Source: Denitrificimonas caeni
GTDB lineage: Bacteria > Pseudomonadota > Gammaproteobacteria > Pseudomonadales > Pseudomonadaceae
Assembly (NCBI RefSeq): GCF_905120345.1
Contig: NZ_CAJHOA010000005.1
Coordinates: 77,574 to 141,573, forward strand
Direction: 5' to 3'
DNA: 64,000 nt
A program made the translations under genes and the position numbers. Below the pieces are notes generated by a model that ran no database searches, was not told the origin of the DNA, and saw only the letters and a program-made list of their open reading frames with translations. Positions 53,561 through 59,767 of the stretch are shown here, one piece after another (position 1 is the first letter of the stretch; the number at the start of each line of letters is the position of its first letter).

Positions 53561-55039
53561 ATGTTTGATTTTGTAAATAATTATAGCGGCACGGTCGAGC
53601 TAACAGCAGGGCAGCTGAGCGTGACTCTAAGCCTGCCCGATGGCAGATATCGACTAACAGTATCTAGCGCGCCCGAGCTAGCTGCTGCAAGAGAGATCAT
53701 CGATGCCGAGGTGTTGTCAGGTACGGCGACATTGACGCGAGGTGTTGAGAGCACCGTAGCGCGAGCGTGGCCAGCAGGCAGTGTTATTTATAACGCGCTA
53801 ACGGCCAGCAGTGCGCGCATGATCGGAGCGCTGCAGCTGCGTGCCACAGAAACAGCGCTACAAGGTCGTTATTCGGATGATGCTGAATGGCTTGATCTCG
53901 TTGATATGGAGTCGCTAACAAATGCTTTAGCTGGGACGCTTGGTGAGATGATATCTCCAATGATGATTCCGCAGGGAGGCAGGGCTGGGCAGTGTTTAGT
54001 AAAACTTTCAGATGATGATTTTGATGTAGGGTGGGAGAGTCGAGCGCTGCCAGGCACACCAAAATTACTGGCTGCGGCAGGATCGTACGGTGGCAGTATT
54101 TACGATGCTGGTACCGGGCTTGTTATTGAAGGATCTGGCGTGTCTGGGGCGTCCGGTTTTGCGTTTGCTGGCGGCGGAGATATTTTAATTGATGCTGCCA
54201 ACGGGATCAGGCTGTTGTCGGTTAAAGATTGGTCTGTCTTGCATGAGATTGCTACAGGGTGGGTTGGCCAATTCGCGGTAAGCAGCAAAAAAGGGTTTGT
54301 TTTTTACGCTGGATCTAGCGGAGCCGGCGCGTTCAGCGTTAACAGTTTGTCTGATATCGTGCCGAACGACGCCCTTCCTACATCGTTCAAGGGAGTGTTC
54401 GTAAGCGCCAGTGGAGAATATGTTGGCTACGCTGAGAATGATGATGAGATGGCAGGGCTATATAGAACATCAGACTGGTCTAAGATTCAGCTGGACGTTG
54501 CTGCGCTCTCTACTTTGAACAACTCTGAAACAATGACTATAACTGACGACTTTTTAATTATTGTGAATAAGGGGCTAAAGGTATTTGACACTGCAGACGG
54601 ATCGTTTATTTCTGTTGCAGCGCCTGAGATTACAGACATTGGCGGTGTTATAGCTGTGAGCAATACGCATGTTGCTACATACACTGCCGACGATGGTATT
54701 AATGTGTATGCGTTTGCAAGTTGGTCGCGCGAGTCAACGTTTCCGACATTATCTGGCACGGTCAGCGCTATGGCGTTTAGTCCTGACGGCTCCTATCTTG
54801 CTGTTGCTCTTCAAGATGCCACCGGGCTTGCTGTAATTAAAGTTTCAGACTGGAGTATTGTTTCTGTTAGCGGAGCCACTCCTGAGTATTGTTCGAGAGT
54901 TGTTTTTAGCAATGATGGCTCCATGCTTGCTGTCGGATTAGGATCATCAGCTATTAGCATGTACAACACTTCTGACTGGTCTGTCAGCGCAATTGATAGT
55001 AGTAATGGCACACCAACTGCCATGGCTCTGAATTATTAG
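53561..55039 (+). CDS. Tail fibre-like protein with WD40-type beta-propeller repeats
   Basis: 492 residues. Residues 1-120 (GTVELTAGQLSVTLSLPDGRYRLTVSS...ATLTRGVESTVARAWPAGSVIYN) look like a tail-attachment domain. From about 180 there are repeated blade-like units ending in DWS (KDWSVLHEI, SDWSKIQ, SWSRES, SDWSIVS, SDWSVSA) with FSPDGSYLAVAL and FSNDGSMLAVGL, the WD40 d-a strand pattern. A propeller at a phage tail tip is a candidate host-binding module. The last gene before terminator 2. Confidence 0.65.
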   Translation: MFDFVNNYSGTVELTAGQLSVTLSLPDGRYRLTVSSAPELAAAREIIDAEVLSGTATLTRGVESTVARAWPAGSVIYNALTASSARMIGALQLRATETALQGRYSDDAEWLDLVDMESLTNALAGTLGEMISPMMIPQGGRAGQCLVKLSDDDFDVGWESRALPGTPKLLAAAGSYGGSIYDAGTGLVIEGSGVSGASGFAFAGGGDILIDAANGIRLLSVKDWSVLHEIATGWVGQFAVSSKKGFVFYAGSSGAGAFSVNSLSDIVPNDALPTSFKGVFVSASGEYVGYAENDDEMAGLYRTSDWSKIQLDVAALSTLNNSETMTITDDFLIIVNKGLKVFDTADGSFISVAAPEITDIGGVIAVSNTHVATYTADDGINVYAFASWSRESTFPTLSGTVSAMAFSPDGSYLAVALQDATGLAVIKVSDWSIVSVSGATPEYCSRVVFSNDGSMLAVGLGSSAISMYNTSDWSVSAIDSSNGTPTAMALNY

Positions 55040-55079
55040 AATGACACGTCAGTAGTATTAAATTTGAAAATAAACACAA

Positions 55080-55107
55080 AACCCGCTGGTGCGGGTTTTT
55101 TAATGCC
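55080..55107 (+). terminator. Module-boundary terminator 2
   Basis: AACCCGCTGGTGCGGGTTTTTTAATGCC, a close copy of the elements at 46536, 57375 and 58549. It ends the tail operon. Confidence 0.85.
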
Positions 55108-55369
55108 ACCACCGATGCCGCCCGCGCACGCGGTATCGCTGAAATCTGTAAAGGTGGCAATCAAGAAATCGTCTCACTGACACTGCCTTTGTTCCCACCT
55201 GAAAAAGCACCGGGATTGGTACTGCCAGCCATGCTCTGCGAAGTACGCCCACACAACACCGCAAACTGGCGCGGCCTAAATCTCGCCACCAGTATCAGCG
55301 CAAGCGGCACCGGTGCCAGCAACGTGCGCATGACTATTCGATTGGAGCGACATCATGGCCACAGTTAAC
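55107..55369 (+). pseudogene. Truncated remnant of a phage tail protein
   Basis: Immediately after terminator 2, a frame without a start codon reads TTDAARARGIAEICKGGNQE, then LTLPLFPPEKAPGLVLPAMLCEV and NWRGLNLATSIS, ending at TAA 55367-55369. It overlaps the next small gene's ATG by 15 bases, the original translational coupling. The codon use is GC-rich like the head genes, unlike the AT-richer tail-tip genes before it. It appears to be the C-terminal end of a former tail gene whose 5' part was replaced when the current tail-tip module was acquired. Confidence 0.6.
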
Positions 55370-55591
55370 CCATGGAAACGATTCATCAGCCTACTGCCCG
55401 GTGGAAGTCGAGTGGTGGGCACGGTCACATACGTCAGTACCACCGCCGGCACCACCACCGTCCAGCTACGCAACGGCAGCGACATCACAGCCTTTGGTGT
55501 GAGTGTTGCCGCTGGCAATAAATGCTTTGTTAAAGACGGGCAGGTGATAGGCCCGGCGCCCAACCTGCCGCAGTATGATGTGGAGGTTTAG
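55355..55591 (+). CDS. Small tail-associated protein
   Basis: 78 residues (MATVNPWKRFISLLPGGSRVVGTVTYVSTTAGTTTVQLRNGSDITAFGV..). A small beta-barrel-like protein that I have seen after tail genes in Pseudomonas phages. It was coupled to the now truncated gene upstream. Whether it is still translated, with its upstream partner broken and a terminator in front, is uncertain. Confidence 0.6.
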   Translation: MATVNPWKRFISLLPGGSRVVGTVTYVSTTAGTTTVQLRNGSDITAFGVSVAAGNKCFVKDGQVIGPAPNLPQYDVEV

Positions 55592-55670
55592 TAATAGCAT
55601 TTGCTAGTTTATTATTTTTATTGTGCTATATTGAATATGTTTTCGATGCTTATGGCGTAATGCTATATGC

Positions 55671-55862
55671 ATAACTATGAAGATTCACAGATTGCTTAAT
55701 GCTAAAGTTGTAACTTTAATGTTGCGAGGAAAGTTCGCTTTCTAACTGATCCGGTGACGCGGCCATGCGATGACTCGCAGCGACTGGTCGGGCGCCCGGA
55801 TCGTCACGCTGTGAGCGTGACAGGTTCGCTAGCTGGTAAAGCATCACAATAATCATAGTAAT
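55671..55862 (+). ncRNA. Candidate retron msr-msd RNA
   Basis: A GC-rich, strongly structured segment in an AT-rich surround, upstream of the retron genes. Hairpins: TAAAGT/ACTTTA (55703-55718); GAAAG-TTCG-CTTTC (55729-55742); GATCCGG/CCGGATC (55748-55754, 55796-55802) enclosing CGGCCA/TGGTCG and TGCGA/TCGCA; GTCACGCT-GTG-AGCGTGAC (55803-55821). The ends (55671-55685 and 55848-55862) pair at 12 of 15 positions, including ACTATGA/TCATAGT, as expected for a1/a2 repeats. The branch-point G is not identified. Confidence 0.6.
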
Positions 55863-55868
55863 TAGAAA

Positions 55869-55909
55869 CTCTTTTACTCTGTGAGCATGAATTTTCATGC
55901 GTAAAAGAG
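55869..55909 (+). promoter_or_regulatory. SD-occluding hairpin before the small retron ORF
   Basis: CTCTTTTAC (55869) pairs perfectly with GTAAAAGAG (55901), and GCATGA with TCATGC inside, with a seven-base bulge. The 3' arm covers part of the AGAGGAG ribosome-binding site of the 58-codon ORF, so translation is probably blocked in this structure. Confidence 0.6.
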
Positions 55910-55919
55910 GAGCATAAAT

Positions 55920-56096
55920 ATGCGCTATTTGAAAAACTTTGTGATGCGATCGAAAAGGTGGCTTGGGTGTCTGTTAGGGCATCCCAGGGTGGTTGTTTTT
56001 TTATGGAACATTTCAGCTTATATAGTGGGGTGGAGCTTGAAAATAATAATTATTGCACTGCTCTCAACAGCAGGAATAACACTGCCTTTGCATTAA
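55920..56096 (+). CDS. Small hydrophobic membrane protein in the retron operon (possible toxin)
   Basis: 58 residues from ATG 55920 to TAA 56096. The N-terminus is basic (MRYLKNFVMRSKRWLG) and residues 23-56 are almost entirely hydrophobic (VVVFLWNISAYIVGWS, KIIIIALLSTAGITL), one or two membrane passes. AGAGGAG lies seven bases upstream, an excellent ribosome-binding site, but it is caught in the hairpin 55869-55909. It lies between the candidate ncRNA and the XRE gene. Its size, composition and repressed leader are those of small membrane toxins. That it is the retron effector is inference. Confidence 0.62.
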   Translation: MRYLKNFVMRSKRWLGCLLGHPRVVVFLWNISAYIVGWSLKIIIIALLSTAGITLPLH

Positions 56097-56138
56097 GATG
56101 CTAGATCACCAGCCTGCATATAACCTTTTGAGGTTTTT

Positions 56139-56405
56139 ATGATTAAAATACTGAGAGAATACTTAGGCTTAAGCTTGAGTGAAGTAAGTTTTGCTGTTGG
56201 TATAGATCAGCAATTTATTCAAGATATTGAAGATGAAAAACTCACCCCTAACTTTAAACTGATAAATTTTTACTCTGATAGAACGGGTATAAGCGCTATT
56301 AGTATAAAAAAAATAGTAATGTATAGTGGTGATGGTTTTGTTAAAGGATTAATAATAAAGTTAATGTATAAATATATTGAAATGATTTTGTATCTGAAGA
56401 AATGA
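56139..56405 (+). CDS. XRE-family helix-turn-helix protein of the retron operon
   Basis: 88 residues. LREYLGLSLSEVSFAVGIDQQFIQDIEDEKLTPNFKLINFYS is a Cro/CI-type helix-turn-helix of the XRE group; the C-terminal part (GFVKGLIIKLMYKYIEMILYLKK) is hydrophobic and helical. AGG lies upstream of the ATG. It overlaps the RT by four bases (ATGA). HTH-only accessory proteins mark one retron class in current classifications (type VI, from memory). Confidence 0.8.
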   Translation: MIKILREYLGLSLSEVSFAVGIDQQFIQDIEDEKLTPNFKLINFYSDRTGISAISIKKIVMYSGDGFVKGLIIKLMYKYIEMILYLKK

Positions 56406-57343
56406 TTAAATCATATAATTTAAATCAAAGTCCATTGTATCGTATAAATTCTCACAAAAAGCTTTCATCTGTTCTTGGTGTTAAAAGCAGTTCAGTTTTA
56501 ACAAAAATTGTTTCAAAATCTGATAATAATTATTATCTGTCTAAAGTTGACGATAGAGATATTCAAGTACCTTTAAATCAGTTGAGAAGAATACACAAAA
56601 GAATAGATAGTCTGTTGCGAAGAATAGAGCAGCCAGATTATTTATACTCTGGCGTTAAGGGTCGCTCAAACGTATTGAATGCTAGAGTGCATGACAATAA
56701 TTACAACGTTTTAAAGCTTGATATTAAAAGCTATTACCAATCCGTAAGTAAAGATCAAGTGGCTAGATGTTTTATAAGTGTTTTTAAATGCTCTCAAGAT
56801 GTAGCTAAAACGCTTTCTGAAATATGCACTTATAATAATCATATCCCTACTGGATCTCCTGTCTCCTTGTCGTTGTCAATGGCAGTAAATAGACCTGTTT
56901 TTGATCACATTCATAAGCATAGTCACAGCAGGAATATACGGTTTAGCTGTTATGTTGACGATCTTTCTTTTTCAGGAAAAGTTATACCTTTAAGTTTTAG
57001 AGATTATATTGTTTATTATTTGAAAAAATCTAGAGGTTATGAGTGCCATAAAATTAGAAGTTATAATCCTAGCACTCCAAAAAAAATAACCGGGGTGGTT
57101 TTGACTAAAAACGGTTTGAAAGTAATGAACAGGCATAGAAGCACTATCAGCTCTTTGCTTAACGATAGAAAGCGTATTTTGAAAAACAATAAAAAAGATG
57201 ACGAGCTAACTATTAACTTTTATCAAAAGTTAATAGGTCATTTGTTTTCGGCTGGCCAGATAAATGGAAGATATAAGCAGCTAGGTCGTATTCTTGTGAA
57301 TGAAAGAAAGCTTTACTCCATTCCAGCATGTAATAAAAAATAA
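56402..57343 (+). CDS. Retron-type reverse transcriptase
   Basis: 313 residues. Palm motifs: LKLDIKSYY (104-112), PTGSPVSLSLS (149-159) and catalytic YVDD (184-187). The two retron-specific signatures are also present: region X NAxxH as NARVH (93-97) and region Y (V/I)TG as ITG (229-231), with a basic C-terminal thumb for RNA recognition. Retron RTs make msDNA from an adjacent ncRNA, here 55671-55862. The gene is very AT-rich compared with the phage genes, pointing to transfer into the prophage as cargo. A group II intron RT is excluded by the short length and the NAxxH motif. Confidence 0.9.
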   Translation: MIKSYNLNQSPLYRINSHKKLSSVLGVKSSSVLTKIVSKSDNNYYLSKVDDRDIQVPLNQLRRIHKRIDSLLRRIEQPDYLYSGVKGRSNVLNARVHDNNYNVLKLDIKSYYQSVSKDQVARCFISVFKCSQDVAKTLSEICTYNNHIPTGSPVSLSLSMAVNRPVFDHIHKHSHSRNIRFSCYVDDLSFSGKVIPLSFRDYIVYYLKKSRGYECHKIRSYNPSTPKKITGVVLTKNGLKVMNRHRSTISSLLNDRKRILKNNKKDDELTINFYQKLIGHLFSAGQINGRYKQLGRILVNERKLYSIPACNKK

Positions 57344-57374
57344 CTATTTTAAATAGCATATAATTTTCAAACAA

Positions 57375-57402
57375 AGCCCGCTTCTGCGGGTTTTTTATTG
57401 CC
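57375..57402 (+). terminator. Module-boundary terminator 3 (end of retron)
   Basis: AAGCCCGCTTCTGCGGGTTTTTTATTGC, the same element as at 46536, 55080 and 58549. It isolates the retron from the com-methylase unit. Confidence 0.85.
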
Positions 57403-57535
57403 AAAATTTAAAGATGGCGGCGTATTGCCGGTGCTCGAACACCAGCAATACGCCATCAACCGCAGGACATAGCTGCAGCCAACCAAGGCCACCCGCTCAC
57501 GTGAGCTGGCCGATATTACCAAAAGGTAAAAGGTT

Positions 57536-57688
57536 ATGCAGGCTAATAATTCAGAACTTCGTTGTGCTCATTGCAAACGTAAACTCGGGGTGGCCAGTGG
57601 TCACTATTCAATCACTATCAAATGTCATCGCTGCAAGGGGATGACTAACTGGCAGGCCAGAGAGCCTCAACAACAGAGCGCACGTTAG
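57536..57688 (+). CDS. Com-like zinc-finger translational regulator
   Basis: 50 residues, starting MQANNSELRCAHCKRKLGV and containing IKCHRCKGMTNWQA. Two CxxC pairs form the C4 zinc finger of the Mu Com family. In phage Mu, Com binds the mom mRNA and allows translation of the DNA-modification gene. Here it precedes an adenine methylase by 22 bases, so the same coupling is likely. Confidence 0.78.
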   Translation: MQANNSELRCAHCKRKLGVASGHYSITIKCHRCKGMTNWQAREPQQQSAR

Positions 57689-57710
57689 CGCCTTTCTTGA
57701 GGAAAATATA

Positions 57711-58505
57711 ATGACTGGACCAATAATCAAATGGATGGGTGGTAAACGGCGACTTGTGGATCGCATCCTGCCGTTTATACCCGTGCACACTTGTTATGTA
57801 GAGCCGTTCGCAGGAGGTGCGGCGCTGTTTTTTATGAAGCCGCACGCTGCGGATGTTGAAGTTATCAACGATATAAATGGCGATCTGATCTGTCTTTATC
57901 GCGTTGTGCAGAATCATCTCGAAGAGTTCGTGCGGCAGTTCAAATGGGCGCTGACCAGTCGGCAGGTGTTCAAATGGTTACAAGATACGCGGCCGGAAAC
58001 TCTGACTGATATCCAGCGAGCTGCTCGGTTTTACTACCTGCAGCAGCTGGCCTTTGGCGGCAAAGTCAGTGGGCAGTCATTCGGTACCGCAACGCTGGCA
58101 ACGCCGGGACTTAATTTGCTACGGCTTGAAGAGCAGCTGTCAGCTGCGCACTTGCGGCTTTCTGAGGTTTTCATCGAGCACTTAACCTGGCAAAACTGCA
58201 TCACGCGTTATGATCGTGAGCACACATTTTTTTATATGGACCCTCCGTATTGGCAAACTGCAGGCTATGGTTTTGACTTTGGCCCGGAGCAGTTTGAAGA
58301 AATGGCCGAGTTGATGCGCAACATGAAAGGCAAGGCGATCATCAGTTTGAATGATCACCCCGACGTGCGGCGCTGGTTTGCTGGATTCCACTTTGAGTCA
58401 ACAGATATCAAGTACACGGTAGGAGGCAGTGAAAACGCTAAAGAGGCGCGTGAGGTTTTGATCTTTAGCTGGGATGTGCAGGCTGAGCCGTCAGGGCTGT
58501 TTTAA
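57711..58505 (+). CDS. DNA adenine N6-methyltransferase, Dam-like
   Basis: 264 residues. The SAM-binding motif is EPFAGG (31-36), preceded by KWMGGKRRL as in Dam/DpnM-type enzymes, and the catalytic motif is DPPY (177-180). It probably methylates adenine in phage DNA to protect it from host restriction or to mark packaging; the recognition site is unknown. Com-like protein upstream may limit its synthesis to late infection. Confidence 0.9.
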   Translation: MTGPIIKWMGGKRRLVDRILPFIPVHTCYVEPFAGGAALFFMKPHAADVEVINDINGDLICLYRVVQNHLEEFVRQFKWALTSRQVFKWLQDTRPETLTDIQRAARFYYLQQLAFGGKVSGQSFGTATLATPGLNLLRLEEQLSAAHLRLSEVFIEHLTWQNCITRYDREHTFFYMDPPYWQTAGYGFDFGPEQFEEMAELMRNMKGKAIISLNDHPDVRRWFAGFHFESTDIKYTVGGSENAKEAREVLIFSWDVQAEPSGLF

Positions 58506-58548
58506 GTCAACGCAATTTTGAGTTGGCCAACTCAAAAACAAACCAACA

Positions 58549-58576
58549 AACCCGCTTCGGCGGGTTTTTTATTGCT
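58549..58576 (+). terminator. Module-boundary terminator 4
   Basis: AACCCGCTTCGGCGGGTTTTTTATTGCT, fourth copy of this element, between the methylase and the lysis genes. Confidence 0.85.
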
Positions 58577-58593
58577 AAAAATAAGGTGAAGAC

Positions 58594-59142
58594 ATGACAC
58601 GACAAAGCGAGTTGGAATGGGTAAAAAAGGCGCGTGAGTATGTTGGGCTGCGTGAAATCAAAGGTAGCCGGCACGATTCAGTCATTATCAGAATGCTTGA
58701 GGAGATGGGCAAGTTTAGCGGCGAGGCCCAGGCGTGGTGGCGGGATGATGAGACGCCATGGTGCGGTTTGTTCGTAGGCTGGATTATGGGTCAATCAGGC
58801 CGTTATGTTGTTAAAGAGTGGTACCGCGCCAAAGAATGGGCATCGCCACTGCTAACAAAACTACAAGGGCCTGCGTATGGGTGCATTGCTGTGCTGGATC
58901 GCGCAGGCGGTGGGCACGTTGGTTTTGTAGTCGGCAAAGACGCGCGCGGCAATATTATGCTGATTGGTGGTAATCAAAATGACTCGGTCAGCATTGCAGC
59001 ATTCGCGCCCAGTCGGATCGCTGGGCATTACTGGCCGAGCCGTTGGATAGATGGATCGCCCGTCAAATCTGTGCCAGCCAATCATCGTTATGATCTGTCC
59101 GTACTGCAAAGTGACGGTTCAGTGTCGAGTAATGAATCATGA
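58594..59142 (+). CDS. Endolysin, TIGR02594 NlpC/P60-like family
   Basis: 182 residues. WVKKAREYVGLREIKGSRHD, DETPWCGLFVGWIM (Cys57) and GGGHVGFVVG (His108), then MLIGGNQNDSVSI, follow the TIGR02594 pattern of papain-like peptidoglycan amidases or peptidases used as phage lysins. No signal peptide, so release depends on the holin encoded at 35.3 kb. It overlaps the spanin gene by four bases. Confidence 0.85.
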   Translation: MTRQSELEWVKKAREYVGLREIKGSRHDSVIIRMLEEMGKFSGEAQAWWRDDETPWCGLFVGWIMGQSGRYVVKEWYRAKEWASPLLTKLQGPAYGCIAVLDRAGGGHVGFVVGKDARGNIMLIGGNQNDSVSIAAFAPSRIAGHYWPSRWIDGSPVKSVPANHRYDLSVLQSDGSVSSNES

Positions 59143-59549
59143 GCCGCACAATTATCTACGCAGTCAGCGCTTTAGTAGTGGCTGGACTTATGTGGTGGCT
59201 TGTTGCGATGCCACGTATTGAACTAGCTGAATCAAATCACGCCACCGCAGCAGAAAAAATTGTTGAGTTGCAGAAACTGGATGAGCAGCGTGTCGATCTG
59301 ATCCGTGACCAGCAGTTGCAGATTCTTGATATCACAGAAAACGAACGACGCAATCGCGAACTGCTGCAAACAATCGCAGGGCAGAGCAGAGCGCAATTTC
59401 ACGCACTTAAGGAGCTACAACAAAATGATAAAACCATTACTGAGTATTTGCGCGATGGTGTGCCTGTCGAGCTTGGCCGCTTGTACCAACGTACCGCCAC
59501 CACCGATCCCGGTACATATCGAAAGCCGTCCGAAGTGCGCACTGATTGA
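59139..59549 (+). CDS. Rz-like inner-membrane spanin
   Basis: 136 residues: an N-terminal signal anchor (IIYAVSALVVAGLMWWLVAMP) and a long periplasmic coiled coil (KIVELQKLDEQRVDLIRDQQLQIL). With the embedded Rz1 it bridges the membranes and fuses them at the last lysis step. Confidence 0.85.
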   Translation: MSRTIIYAVSALVVAGLMWWLVAMPRIELAESNHATAAEKIVELQKLDEQRVDLIRDQQLQILDITENERRNRELLQTIAGQSRAQFHALKELQQNDKTITEYLRDGVPVELGRLYQRTATTDPGTYRKPSEVRTD

Positions 59550-59688
59550 GTGCCAGCTTCCAGCGCGACCAGCACTGGTGACTAACGATGATTGGCGTAG
59601 GGCAGTGGATGACCTGGAGGATAATCTGCTGGCGTGTGCTGTCCAGGTGAAAGGATGCATCGAATTGCAGAAACAAAAAAGCCCCTAA
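59425..59688 (+). CDS. Rz1-like outer-membrane lipoprotein spanin
   Basis: 87 residues, starting inside Rz in another frame. AAGGAG lies ten bases before ATG 59425. Signal peptide with lipobox LSSLAAC, then a Pro-rich stretch (NVPPPPIPV), typical of Rz1. It extends past the Rz stop. The four cysteines later in the protein (CALIEC, CAVQVKGC) are more than usual. Confidence 0.85.
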   Translation: MIKPLLSICAMVCLSSLAACTNVPPPPIPVHIESRPKCALIECQLPARPALVTNDDWRRAVDDLEDNLLACAVQVKGCIELQKQKSP

Positions 59689-59767
59689 GCATCGCTGCTT
59701 AAGAGTTTTATACTACTGTCTCTGGACTCATTAGAACGGCAATTTCAGAAGTCGAGGCGATATTCTT

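Noticed and set aside
56402-57343. Group II intron or DGR reverse transcriptase
   Set aside because: No maturase or HNH domain, no template/variable repeat seen nearby, and the retron-specific NAxxH and (V/I)TG motifs are present.
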